Origin: Kalmusia sp. IMI 367209
Taxonomy: Eukaryota > Ascomycota > Dothideomycetes > Pleosporales > Didymosphaeriaceae
Direction: 5' to 3'
Length of the DNA stretch: 64,000 nucleotides
Assembly: GCA_027946365.1 (NCBI GenBank)
Contig: JAPEUQ010000009.1
Span: forward strand, 992,001-1,056,000
Each line of letters begins with the position of its first letter. Position 1 is the first letter of the stretch. The translations under genes and the position numbers were made by a program. This document shows positions 31,699 to 43,273 of this stretch, one piece after another. The notes beneath the pieces are model-generated. The model was not told the origin of the DNA. It saw only the letters and a program-made list of their open reading frames with translations, and did not search any database.

Positions 31699-33263
31699 GT
31701 AAATTGACCGAGACTTATTGCCGTAGATTTTACGATTGCTGCCCGGGACGCGTGGTGTTGGATCATTGAAGGTATTCGTAAGCCTTGGAGTATGGTTTGC
31801 GCCGGGCTTCCCACTGTCAGTCTCCCCACCGTGATAGAGTCAGCGCCATATATACGCACCTTCATAGCGGCAGAGGCAAAGTGGAATAACGGGTTTGGCA
31901 TGCGGGTGGCATCTGTCGGTTTCCTGCGCCACGGTCAACCCACTTTCTCGTATACGCTTGTGCAACCAAACCCATACCGGTATCTACCAGGGACAAGCCT
32001 GGCTTCGTCGGGGCTAATCCGCGTTGTCTTCCTAAGCTCAGGCAAGTTTGATGTAGGGGCGAGGTAGGGAGAAGTAGCTTGGTCCAGACGTGTAGGAGAA
32101 GTAAGGTCTACCGCGGTGGGGGTACAGTGTGAGTCGGTCGGCGAGCGGGATGAACAAGGTATGCGACTAGGCTCGGCGGCATCGTTTGTCTATTGCCACC
32201 ACAAGATTAGCTGGATCGTCCCGGCAGGCGCCTTCCCAAAGTAAAAAAAAAACAAAAGGTCATCAAACAGGCGGGGTAGAGGCACACACATTCTGAGTTG
32301 AGGCCGTGGCGGCGGCCGACGTTCCGATAAGAGTAGACGAAACGACGTTGATGGTTTGCTTCACAGACGCGAACATGGCATCCTAGCGCGTGGTGCGATG
32401 AAGTAAGAAAGACATGCACAATATCTATGGCGGGAAAGTGTATAAGCGAGTGGAGCAAGCCATGCGCGGCGACAGCCCGCAGGTGAAAGAGGCTCGCTGA
32501 GCTCGTCGTGCACTTCATGAAAGTGGTCCGAGCGCCCATTGACGTCGCGTTGCTGTCTTACGGGTCATATTGATGACTAAAACAACCGCCCACTACCTTT
32601 CGGAACAGATTATAGATGGTTTACGCTAACGCTAGATAGACTCCTAACTATTAGAAGTCATTCACGTTCAAGCAATGTTTCTTTGGGTATGCGTGTGGGT
32701 GTGGCAAGAGCACTTGCCCAAAACAGCAAGGAAGGAAAGTGCACTTTTGACCAGACAATCAACGGATGCTATCACGACACCAAGTGTTTTTGGTCTCATT
32801 GTAGCTCCTATTCATTGATTTAGCATGGTGTCTTGTTCCAGTGCGAACAATACATAGGCTAATGGTTCTAACAGTGGTCCAGATTCATATTATCCATCAC
32901 CTACTGTAGAAGACAATTGGAGACAAGACTCCATTCGCTCGTTTCGCATTCAACGTAAGTACCTGCAGTGCAGCGCTCCTGTCCCTAAACCAACCATAGC
33001 ACCAGACGCTATCCAAGCCCTTGTAGCGGGTATGTAGAATACAGAATGTCAAGAAAGGAAAGCATGCAGCCGTCAAAGTTCGTCTCGCGCGAGTCGATGC
33101 ACGACTTGCAAGGCGAATAGGGCCGCTGTAAAACAATGCCAAGTAATCAAACGAAGCACGCTATCCAAAGAAGCCTAGGAAGGAGCCGCGCAATGCTAAC
33201 AGAATGACGGTAATGAGAGCGGGAAGAGGCAAGGGGCCGCTGCAAAAACTGCAAAGCGGTGTC
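31699..33263. other. Intergenic; may hold the 5' exon of the Ulp2-like gene
   Basis: Minus-strand frame from about 31835 down to 31699 continues the Ulp2 frame without an ATG. A candidate acceptor (GACTGACAG) lies near 31812. Further upstream no exon could be chosen with confidence. The rest of the 1.5 kb shows nothing recognisable. Confidence 0.4.
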
Positions 33264-34289
33264 TTATTTTTGCGACTCTTCGGTGGTGTTTAGTCGTCGC
33301 TTTTCCTGGTGGCCTTTATCCTGGCGCGCTTGGTCGATTGCCGTCCGCTGGGCGATGCTCTCATCGTGGCTGCGCCAGGTAATGATGGTACCTTCGGGAA
33401 GATTCAGGACGCGTTTGACGGTTTCGCTAACACTGTTAGTACTGATTGGCGTGATTTTCTGATAGACTCACCGGATTTTAATGTTGCGGCCGCCGTCGTT
33501 CTTGGTCCAGATGCTGAAGACGTCTTCGCCGCTCCGCACGCTAAGCACAAAGCCACACACCTCTTCCGTAGCCTCCATGAACTCGCCCCCAGTCATCGCC
33601 ATGAGGAGCTCCTCCCAATAACGGTCGGCCACACCCTTTTTCAGGCGCATGATCCACTTGCCGCCGCGCTTATTCTCTTCGTCCTCCCATACGGGACGGA
33701 TGCCCTCCTTGAAAAAATGGTAGTCGGATACAGTAGGTAGTGTTGAAGGTCGTTTGAGATGTGTGAAGACCTTCCAAAAATCTTGGACCGTGCTCATTCG
33801 ACATAAAGCTTTGGTGGACTTTTCGTAGTCCGAGTTCTTAGGTGTGGGCGGACGATACCAGATCACCCAAGTGTACTTGAGTGGCCACGGCACGTTCACG
33901 TCCACAGGAGCGGACGAGCTCGCTGTCTCTTCCGAGGCAGTGGTGGACAGCGACTCCTTTCGGGCGCTATTCACGATCTTGCCCGCCGGCTTGTCCTTTC
34001 TCTCGCCAGGTGTGGCTGGCGCACCCCCACTGACTGTCGCGGTCTTGAAATCAAAGGCGGTGCCTGGCGTTTTGGGGGTCTTATTTGCAGAGCCAAACGA
34101 GGCGAATGCGCCTGAGCCCAGGCCAAACGCGGTCTGGCCAGAAGTTGTAGGAGAAGCGAGACCGGTGGCCGCTATGGGTGAAAGGGCATTGAAAGGGTTG
34201 CGGCCGCCGTGCGACGACGAATCGCCACCGAAGCGTTTGGTTGCGGAGAAGGTGCGCTGGGGCGGGTCTGGCTTTTCAGAATTGGACAT
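33264..34289 (-). CDS. Class II eIF4E (4EHP-like) cap-binding protein
   Basis: Exons 34289-33472 and 33432-33264 encode 328 aa. After a disordered Ser/Thr/Pro/Gly-rich N-terminus (about 1-135) comes the eIF4E fold: WPLKYTWVIWYRPPTP, VQDFWKVFTHLKRPSTLP, YHFFKEGIRPVWEDEENKRGG and KWIMRLKKGVADRYWEEL. The second cap-stacking Trp (PVWED) is present, while the first is replaced by Tyr (SDYEKSTKAL). This Trp-to-Tyr change defines class II eIF4E/4EHP proteins, which often repress translation. The C-terminal exon supplies SETVKRVLNLPEGTIITW. The intron as I place it is only 39 nt and ends TACTAACAG. Using an acceptor 9 nt earlier would add three residues. Confidence 0.85.
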
Positions 34290-36091
34290 GGAAAGAGAGA
34301 GCTTGCTGGTGCTGCGCGCATGCTGTCAGTTCTGAAACCACATGGCGGGGGTTGCGGGGAACGCACTTGCTTCGACGGGTCCATAGGTTGTCTCTGCTAT
34401 CCATTGGCAACTACGGGTACTACAACACGAGGAAATTAGAAGCAGGCGAGCTCTGCAGAAAGCTTGGTGGGATAAAAGAGCGAACAAGCAGCAGAGACGG
34501 CGGGCCAACGGCCGGAGCAGACGGCGAGGTGCGGAGCTTAGTAGCAGATGCGGCGGTACAGCGGGTGTGACTATGTGGTTCTTTTGTGTGCAGAATTGAC
34601 GTAGAGTGTACAGAGCAACGGTTGGACGGATGGCTAGTTTGCAGGTTGTGAGTGGAGTGGTTTGTTCGGAGGCATGAAAACGTTTGAGAGGGTTGGCGCC
34701 AACGAGCCACTGCACCAAAGCACCAAGCGCGCGCATGCTGCGGGTAGACGCATGGCCCGAGCTTTCTGGAAAATATCGTCTCACAACGGGCCGACCTTCC
34801 TTTCCTTCTACAACACCGGCCTTCTACTCAAATCATCGCCAGTCGACCCCCTCCACTCGACTGGTGACTCCGAAGCTGGCCCAGAGCGACATACCTCTTC
34901 TAAAACCATCATCACGAGGGCCGCCTGTCGGCTTCCATGATGCGGTGATGACCTGAAAGCAGGCACATTTCTTTGTCACGCGCAGCGCCTGGGGCTGTCT
35001 CGCAGGCTTCTTTGTGAGTGCAAGCTTCTCCAGCCACCTGTCTCGGGATGACCAGTTCTTTGGACTATCACTTCTGGTAGTCCGAGCCAACCAGGACCTA
35101 CACTGTCGCCACGCGACTCCTTGGTTGACGTTGACGTTCTAAGGCAAAGTCTGAGCAGAACAATCCTCTCCAGCTTCGAGCCCGTGTTTGCTGGCTCTTG
35201 CTAATGCCTCTCGTAGTGGATCAGAAGGTCGACATTTGCTCCCTCAGTCTCATGGCCTCATCCACACCTGCAGTAGACCGCTTTTCTGGGCCATGCAACC
35301 TTCCACTCTGCCGACAATTCGGCACTATGTGCCGCACACATGGCTGTGCAACCTTGAGCCTGGCTTCACGTCACCTTGTATGAGTCGAAAATACCCCGGT
35401 AATTCATGCATGCTTCGCTGGCTGAAGTAGTGTCAAACATGGGGCAAGATTTGACCCGTGCTAACCTTGCCTCGTTGCCTTCTAAGGTAAACAAGACACC
35501 TTCCTCTCAGTAGGTGGCAGCAGTATGCAAGGCACATTCCTACGCAATGTACAAGCGAGAGACATGTGTCGCACAGCAAGTGATCGGCATCCTTTCCGTA
35601 TTTCCGCGCATAGCGAGCTGAATGGGGGCGGTGCCTCTTCCACCTCCGCTCTCCCTCTTCACATGCATATGCAGCTGCCTCCAAGGCAGTAGTAGATATC
35701 ACAGAAATGTATCCAATGCGGTGCACTCGGCTGCATGACACATATATAAGCTTTTAGTTCCTGCAGCTGTCCGCTGTTTCGCCGGGAGAGGAATGCGGGC
35801 GCGGCTACGTCATTTTTCGTTTGAAGGCTTGTGCTTGCGCTTCTCACCCAGCAACCCGCCCAACCCCTCCATCCATTGCGCCTTCCTACAACGGACTGCC
35901 CCCTCGCCCACCGCACACACGCCTGCCTCAACCCGTAGACGTCTTTCTGCCCTCTGCCTCTTGCCAGACACTGCTCATCGCACACTGAGCGCCGCGCCTT
36001 TGTCACCCCACCACCGTCGCCGTCCACGTGTCGGAGCATCCGCTCTTCAAAGCCCCTCGCGCCTGCGCTGTGTCCTCACACTACCGTCGAC
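34290..36091. promoter_or_regulatory. Long divergent promoter, eIF4E-2 / Glc8
   Basis: A 1.8-kb region between divergent genes. It has many short GC-rich frames on both strands with no protein-like signal. The last 300 bp before 36092 are strongly pyrimidine-rich on the plus strand, as in many fungal 5' leaders. Confidence 0.45.
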
Positions 36092-36994
36092 ATGACCCAG
36101 CATTCACCAGAGCTACACTCGCCCTCGCAGCACCCGCAGCGGCCCAGAGGTGAGCTGCTGCTACCCCACCCTCTGTGTTACGGTCGCTGACTGCACAGGC
36201 ATCCTTAAGAACTCGAGCTCGTACCGCTCCCAGACCTCCCCCACCAGCGATGTCGCTCCTGCCCCACTCGCCCAGTCCATCTCTCCTGAGCGACCTGGCA
36301 TCGGCCGTGAGCTTTCCGAGAAGGAGATCGTCCTCGAGAATACGCTGCGAAATGCCGGCCCGCACCGTCGCTCTTCGTCAAACCCTCGTGGTCCGGGCTC
36401 CCGCCGTCAGTCAGGCGTCAGCGTACAGGCCGACGAGAATAGTCCGAGGCTGAAGTGGGACGAGGCAAATCTCTACCTTACCGAGCAGGAGCGAGACAGT
36501 ACGATGAAGATCACAGAGCCCAAGACGCCGTACGCCAAGCAATATGACCCCGCCGAAGACGAGGAGGAGGTTGAAATGCTGAACGCGGAGGAGCTCAAGG
36601 TGGATGAGCTCGATGACAAGCCTAAGAAGCACAAGCCTAGGATTGACGACATCCCCGAATTTGACTTAGGCGAGCCGGAGCTAGAGGCCAACAGCTCCCG
36701 TACACCGGAGAGCGAGCGACGCGTCGTCGTGGATCCCGATGCTGAGGGCGATGTTGGTCATCACCATGGCGAAGAGTTCGCGCACATGACTGCAGAGGAA
36801 CGGGAGAAGCACGAGAAGTTTGAGCAGCTAAGGAAGAAGCACTACGAAATGAAAAATGTCAAGAATCTTTTGGGGTAGGTTTTGATAGCGGATTACAAAA
36901 GCTTCTACTAAATTATTGTAGGCATCCCGAGACGATTGATGAGGACGAAGACGACCAGCAAGGTCAAGTACCTCCACTACCCAACGGCCAGTAG
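36092..36994 (+). CDS. GLC8: Protein phosphatase-1 regulatory subunit Glc8 / inhibitor-2
   Basis: Exons 36092-36149, 36199-36874 and 36922-36994 encode 268 aa. The protein binds type 1 phosphatase and modulates its activity. The first PP1-binding motif is RGILKNS, created across the first splice junction. The central motif [20 protein letters not shown] contains the conserved K-W-D-E-x-N stretch, followed by the [16 protein letters not shown] segment that includes the regulatory P-K-T-P-Y phosphosite. The third motif is [19 protein letters not shown] (K-x-H-Y-x-M). The rest is acidic and disordered, normal for this intrinsically unfolded family. Nuclear and cytosolic. Confidence 0.92.
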
Positions 36995-37655
36995 CTTGAC
37001 CCTTTTTCTTTACGGCTTTACGATACGTGCATCAGATTAATACCAGTTGCCTTGTTCATAGCGTCATCATTGGGGGGAGTCGGAGGATATGGAGCGGAGG
37101 CTTCTCAGGGATACTGTCAAGTAGACCTGCTCCTCGCTCACTTGCGTGCTACACATCAATCGAATGTCGTTTTTGGTTGGATTTATGCAAAACCTTCATT
37201 CATTCTTATCATTCTTGAACAATGTTCTTATTACACGCGTGATACCCCTGCGAGCAGATACTGTCATTAACTCGTCAACGCTTACTATGGCTATGAAACA
37301 AGTACATAGCGAGTGCACGGGAATACTAGACATATTATACAAAGGCAGATACACTAAAACATCAATGTTAGGCTCATGCCTGATCTTATGGAATTCTACA
37401 TTTATAAGGATTTTACACGCGTTGGAATACAGGGGAGCCTAATGGGCCTTTTCATATCGGATCATTTGCAGCCTTGGAACAAAGCTAAGATCGGTCGCGG
37501 ATGGTTTCCGCATCGGGTACAACACCGCCACAGCACGCCACATGCATGGAGCTTCCGTTACTCTGCCGACACCTGTTCAGCTTCACTTCTAGCATCCACA
37601 CGTCTTTGAGCCTTCTCCCTCTTCGTCCTCTTCTTTTACAGATTACAAACGCAGC
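36995..37655. other. Intergenic, no gene seen
   Basis: 3' region of Glc8 and promoter of the M18 aminopeptidase. Nothing recognised. Confidence 0.45.
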
Positions 37656-39524
37656 ATGACGAAAAATAACCCCTCCCTCCGCAAAACCGTCTCCACAGCC
37701 GACCTATACTCTGATCCACCACCCGCCCCGCGTCACGCAAGCTTATCGCGTGCCTTCACGACCGTGCAGCGACAAAGGATGAATCCGTTTGCGCCTACGC
37801 AGACTTATACATCTCGGCGGTTAGCGAGATTGCATGCGGATACCGCACGGGAAACGACCGAACATGCTACAGGTAGCAACGTTGCATCTCTCCAGGAGAA
37901 CCACCGGCACAGTATTGCCGCGCCCTATTCGTCGAACTTGATCGATCTCAACGACGAATATGACCTGCCGAAGGAGCAGCAGAGTCCCCCACCTGTGCCT
38001 CCTAAGATCCCTGAGATACCAGCGTTCGAGCGCAGAGAAGTGCGAGAGAAGGAGGGACCCGAGAAGTACACGAAACCGTTCACGGACTTCATGACTGCAA
38101 ACCCGACAGTGTTTCACGCTGTCAACGCGGTTGCGAATGATCTGGAGAAGGCTGGCTACAAGAAGCTATCAGAGCGTGATGCTTGGAGTTTAAAGCAGGG
38201 CGGCAAGTACTATGTTGATCGCAACGGGTCTTCGATCATTGCATTCTCGGTGGGAGATGGCTACGTTGCTGGTAACGGTGCTGCGATTGTAGCAGGTCAT
38301 ATTGATGCCCTTACGGCAAGGCTCAAGCCCGTTTCCAACTTGCGAACGAAGGCGGGCTATGTCCAGCTAGGAGTTGCACCGTATGCGGGCGGATTAAACA
38401 GCACATGGTGGGACCGCGATCTCGGTATTGGTGGCCGGGTCTTGGTCAAGGAGAACGGGAAAATTGTGACGAAGCTGGTCAAACTGGACTGGCCCATCGC
38501 ACGTGTTCCTACCTTGGCGCCCCATTTCGGCGCTGCGGCTGTTGGACCCTTCAACAAAGAGACACAGATGGTACCTATCGTGGGTCTTGACAATTCAGAT
38601 CTTGGAAGCTCAAAGGCAGAAGAGGAGGGGGCATTCAAGTCCAGCGTTTTGGGCGGCGAGGGCACGTTCGCGGCGACACAGCCGGAAAGGCTTGTCAAGG
38701 CAATCAGCGAAGAATTGGGCGTTAGAGATTGTAAGTTATCTATTATCATATTCACACAACCACATGATTGACATGTCATAGATTCGAGCATCGTCAACTG
38801 GGAGCTCGAGCTGTTTGACATTCAGCCCGCGCAGCTCGGTGGTCTGGGCAAAGAGTTCATCTTCGCCGGCCGTATTGACGACAAGCTCTGCTCATGGGCC
38901 GCCATTCAGGCCCTGCTCAATACTTCAACCACTGACTCCTCGCAAATCAAGATCGTCGCCCTCTTCGATGATGAAGAGGTTGGCTCGCTTCTCCGCCAGG
39001 GTGCTCGCGGTAACTTCCTACCCACCATTGTGGAACGCATTGTCGAGGAGTTCGCCGACAAGAGCATTCGAAGTCTTGTCTCCCGCACATATGCCAATTC
39101 ATTCCTTGTCTCCAGCGACGTCATTCACGCCGTCAACCCCAACTTCCTTAACGCCTACCTCGAGAACCACTCTCCACGCTTGAACGTCGGCCCTGCCGTA
39201 TCCGCAGACCCTAATGCGCATATGACTACTGATGCCGTCTCGACCGCCATATTCCAGCGCTGCGTCGATAGGGATATCGGCACGCGCAAGCAGGACCCTA
39301 AGCTCCAGGTCTTCCAGATCCGGAATGACAGTAGGAGCGGAGGTACCGTTGGACCGATGCTGAGTGCTGCGACTGGTATCAGAGCAATCGACTGCGGAAT
39401 CCCGCAATTAAGCATGCATAGTATTCGTGCGACAACGGGAAGCCTAGATCCCGGATTGGGCGTGTTTGCTTTCCAAAGCTTTTTGGAGAGGTTTGAAAGT
39501 GTAGATGCGGAATTTAAGGAATGA
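37656..39524 (+). CDS. M18 aspartyl aminopeptidase / vacuolar aminopeptidase 1-like
   Basis: Exons 37656-38730 and 38782-39524 (51-nt intron) encode 605 aa. This is a binuclear zinc aminopeptidase of the M18 family, which removes N-terminal (often acidic) residues and forms dodecamers. The catalytic domain starts near residue 140 with FTDFMTANPTVFHAVNAV. Zinc and catalytic positions are visible in VAGHIDALT (His215, Asp217), AGRIDDKLCSW, ALFDDEEVGS and the C-terminal SMHSIRATTG. The roughly 140-residue N-terminus is polar and Pro-rich, with TQTYTSRRLARLHADTA. It is longer than the propeptide of yeast Ape1 and could be a vacuolar targeting segment, though a later start at Met42 is possible. 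Confidence 0.9.
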
Positions 39525-40019
39525 GAGCAAGTGAGCTTTGGGGCCTGGTGAACTATGATGGCGGACTGAAGAACCGTGTTATATAACATATATGAGCGAT
39601 AAGAGATGGAATTAGGCGTATGGCGTAGTCTAGAGTTTTCTTATCTTTACTACCTCGTCGTACCTATTGTTAACGTGACCTCGGCCCACAAATGTCCCTT
39701 GCAAAATCAAAGTGCGCCTCAAATCGTTGCGTGTGTCGTTTACCAATGACACTCACAACGTATTCCTATCCACCATTGGATTTTTTAATGACTAAACTAA
39801 TCTACGATACTCTCTAAGTTAGTAGCGGCGTAAAGTAAGCCACGAAAGTCTCTCTTCACTTGCCCGAGGAACCTGTCCTCATCGATATTTGCGAATCTTG
39901 ATTTCTGCAAGCTCCTTAGTACTATTATATCAGCTGTTTCAAGGCTAATATCTCTTGATTATTTTCCGCCTTGAAGGTCACTGCTTTGGGATCGTTCGCC
40001 TCTGAGACATGTTGACTGC
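39525..40019. other. Intergenic, gene-poor
   Basis: Start of a 2.5-kb gene-poor stretch. AT-rich, no gene seen. Confidence 0.4.
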
Positions 40020-40686
40020 CTAATCGTCTTTAGTAATAGGACTCCTTTTCAAAACATGCCCAAGCAGGATTCTAGCCGCCTCATGGTGTCTTGAAAAGAA
40101 TACTGCATTGTCAGTCGTGTATACCGTGCATTCTTCGGCGGAAGTAAATGTTTGTGTAATTTCATGCTGGCCACAACGATGCGCGTCGACGATGTCGACG
40201 AGGTCTAAATGACGGCCTTCGAAAACCTACGCGAATGCAAAGAGATGAGTAGCTATTCTTTTATGCAAGACAGTTTGCAAGCGGTATGTACTGATACTTA
40301 CCTTCTCATACTCCTACTTAGCGATTAGATGTACTCCTTCGATACCGTTAATGTTACCTAATATTCTGCCAACCAAGTAAATAGGTCGCATCTGTACCAG
40401 ATCCAGCATTGAACTCCATGACCAGCGCTCAAAAAGGTCCTGAAGCTACCTCCCCCGCATCATCACCGCATGTCCAGCCTTGTGATCTGTGGAGATGCTG
40501 AAATTCTTGCGCGGAAGACGCCGAGGAACTGACGACAAAAGAAGTATAGAAAGTAATGAATTCTTCCGTAGGATACGCCTTACCTAGGTTTTGCATGTGT
40601 TCTGCGTTGCTTAACCTCACGCCGATGAGATAGGCGACGTATTGTGAAGTCTTGCCGAATATGCTCCACGCAGAGAAGAAGATCAA
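40020..40686 (-). pseudogene. Decayed gene of unknown family
   Basis: Several frames in a row read as protein and are broken. First comes FFSAWSIFGKTSQYVAYLIG. After a frame change there is ERWSWSSMLDLVQMRPIYLV and ILGNINGIEGVHLIAK, followed by an in-frame TAG. Then a well-formed intron (GTAAGT...GCGTAG) leads into VFEGRHLDLVDIVDAHRCGQ, TSAEECTVYTTDNAVFFSRH and a final stop at 40020-40022. The surviving splice sites with internal stops and shifts are the picture of an old gene losing its frame. The start shown uses TTG, not ATG. No family recognised. Confidence 0.45.
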
Positions 40687-42057
40687 GTTCTAATGACGAG
40701 GCTTCGAAAAGTAACAACGTTATATTTTATAGATCATAAATTGGTTACACACAACGCATGCCCCGCTAACTGTTCGCGGACGCTATCGATACTTCATTTA
40801 CCGCGTCCATAAATCTTCGAATATACTTCCCGTTTGTTCCAATTATGGTGTTGTATCCGCTATTGAAATATTCACTTCTAGCCGTAAGATAGGGGATGCA
40901 AAATTGGAATCATCCATGCAGAAGGAGTCTACCAGTCTCTCGTATCTGCCGCATAACCGTGAGGCGCTCTTTCGAAGGAAAACTTTACGCCTACGTGGCA
41001 CCAAGCAAAGCGACCCATTTTGTCATGGGTAATACGTGGCAAGCGAGCCTAGTCGGATGAGTATGACTAATAATTCGGATTACTGGTCTTGGAGTGGAGA
41101 AATGCTCAAGGGAAGCGAACTGTGATCTTGTAAGTTTATGGCTCCACTTATCGACACAAGAGCTGGTCCCGCGTGACTCGATGTAGTTACAGATACATAG
41201 AGGTCAGAGACATTAGCGGTCTGCCTGAGCTGATATTTTTGCGGGCTTGTGGAATATTTTGACGAGGGGATGGAGGATCAACCATACTTGATGTGGAATT
41301 TGTGCTGGTGCTTTTCTTTGTTGCCTGGTAATCACAACAGAATTGATCGGGTATCGAAATGTTCCTGGCATGAGGTTTTCAAAAATCAGGCCCATGTGGA
41401 AGATCAGAGGAGCAGCTCATCATGCCACACAGATTTGATTCAATTGTCATCAAAAACTGTCACTCATTGATCAATATATTGGCAGACGGCAGTCATTTAT
41501 TAAGACCTCTGATGATGACCTAAAGGTACGTGATTCACGTTCAATTCGATGATGATAGTCTCACGATCTTGTCTACGTAGCAGGAGGGAAATTCTGCTAC
41601 TTTTGTCTACATATCTCAAGTATATATATTTACCTGGGTACAAATTTCGCGTATTTCACACCAGTATATTCCTATTCAGCGCATACCTCTTTGACAAGTG
41701 AGTGCAGGGAGTATAAGTTAAAAAAAGGATATGAATATACCGCCGATGAACTTTATAATAATTAATGTTGTATCAAATTAGTATGGTAAGGTAAGATAAA
41801 AGGAAAATAGTAGAAGCGTGAAGTAGTCGCGGTCCTAGTCCTGCTTCACCCAAAAGGTTTTGAAGGAAGTGACAAATGGTGCAGACAGGATCACCATGAA
41901 GCTATCACCTTGAATCGTGCGAAAAGGTGCATAATATAGCTCCATGTAACTTTAGGATATATCTTCAACAAAAAAGCGTCGCCTCCAATTCATTCACTTC
42001 ATCAGATAGGTATCATCTGCTATTGATCCCTGGCCATTCCCCCTCCCTTCCACGCTG
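40687..42057. other. Intergenic, gene-poor
   Basis: About 1.4 kb, AT-rich, no gene, RNA or transposon ends recognised. Confidence 0.4.
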
Positions 42058-42525
42058 CTACGGCAATGTAGTCGAAGAGTCTGTTCCAATCACCACCATC
42101 TTTGGACTTCCTTCTGCCATGAACAGCTTCTCGTCTCCATGTATCTTCGCCGCCGCCTCCGGTGTGCTTAAAAGATAGTTGAATGTGAACGCATGCGTCT
42201 CATCTCTAAAGGTCAAGACGGCCATTGAGTCCCAATCCATCGGAGCGGAGATCGCGGCAAGAGTTGCGTTACCGCCGTAGTAATAGCGAGTATGTGATAA
42301 GGGCCATGCAGCACCAGCGATTGACTTTGCGAGCGGGACGTGTATGTTATCGTAGTGGTTCTTGTATTCTTGTAGGGTGGTGTTAGCCGCCCGAAATCCG
42401 GAAATGAGAACCGTGAATAGCATTTTGGTGCTGCTTTGATCTGGTTGGCTGACTGGTTCGTGAAGTGGGAGGGTAGTTTCTGGTGGACAAGTCAAGGTCG
42501 TGGTGTCACGGGAATCAAGAGCCAT
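42058..42525 (-). CDS. EthD-domain protein, 155 aa
   Basis: An intronless ORF from the ATG at 42525. The core begins KMLFTVLISGFRAANTTLQE and has the EthD-type alpha/beta ferredoxin-like pattern: YKNHYDNIHVPLAKSIAG with the characteristic Y-x-x-H-x-x-x-x-H-x-P, then RYYYGG, MAVLTFRDETHAFTFNYLLS, and a final PKMVVIGTD strand. Proteins of this fold work as small dimeric enzymes or accessory factors, in fungi often decarboxylases or cyclases in polyketide routes and in bacteria part of ether degradation. The first 35 residues are polar and poorly conserved in type. The gene is on the same strand as the carotenoid oxygenase, 0.75 kb away. No pathway can be assigned. Confidence 0.8.
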   Translation of the reverse strand: MALDSRDTTTLTCPPETTLPLHEPVSQPDQSSTKMLFTVLISGFRAANTTLQEYKNHYDNIHVPLAKSIAGAAWPLSHTRYYYGGNATLAAISAPMDWDSMAVLTFRDETHAFTFNYLLSTPEAAAKIHGDEKLFMAEGSPKMVVIGTDSSTTLP

Positions 42526-43273
42526 TGACAATCGTCTTCATGGATCACCTTTGAACAAAGAGATAAAGAATTAAATATGCTAGAATTCGGGTTGGTTCTA
42601 ACCAAACATTCTTATTTGGGGGAGTACTAGAAGGAGTGGTTTTGGACGCTATGCCGGATTGGGGATGGATTGCGAAGTGAGATGGGAGTCGGCGGCTTGT
42701 CCGAGCGAGAGTGGCCCCCAGCTGAACCTCGCATTACTATCCTATCGTACATTCTAACGCAAGGCCCACGTGTGTTTGCGGCTATTTTGTGGATCCTACC
42801 TCGGGTAATCGCCCTATGTGGGAAGTAGCGGTGCCTTCGCAAATACCACGGACCCTTCACTGCGGGCCTTCTCCGTGATTCTTACGATCCTGCACCAAAG
42901 TCTGCGGCACGCCTGGAACGTCTACATTCCATATATGGTAACTTCATGAAACATGTCGAACGCTGTGATCAAAAAGGGATGGAATGCGAGCACGAATCGC
43001 TCCTGAAGGAGGCTCCACATGTGGCTCTATTAGGAAACAACTGTAGGAGACGCACTGTGGAAGGACTAACATTAGCACAATCAATACAGACGGGCAGCAT
43101 CCCCGAATATGTGGCTTGGAATAGTAAATAATTGGCTTGGTTTTCTGTTCAATGTGTAACACAGACTGCTATGCACCCGATCTCATCGCAGGCCATCGAA
43201 ATGACTGCAAGCATACTGGTATCACTCAGTGGCCTTGCGCGGAGCTACCACTTTGATGAAGAGGAAGGATTCC
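42526..43273. other. Intergenic, no gene seen
   Basis: Promoter side of EthD gene and 3' side of the carotenoid oxygenase gene. No feature recognised. Confidence 0.4.

Noticed and set aside
34290..36091. Many 70-150 codon frames on both strands
   Set aside because: They overlap each other in GC-rich sequence, lack domains and splice logic, and fit chance.
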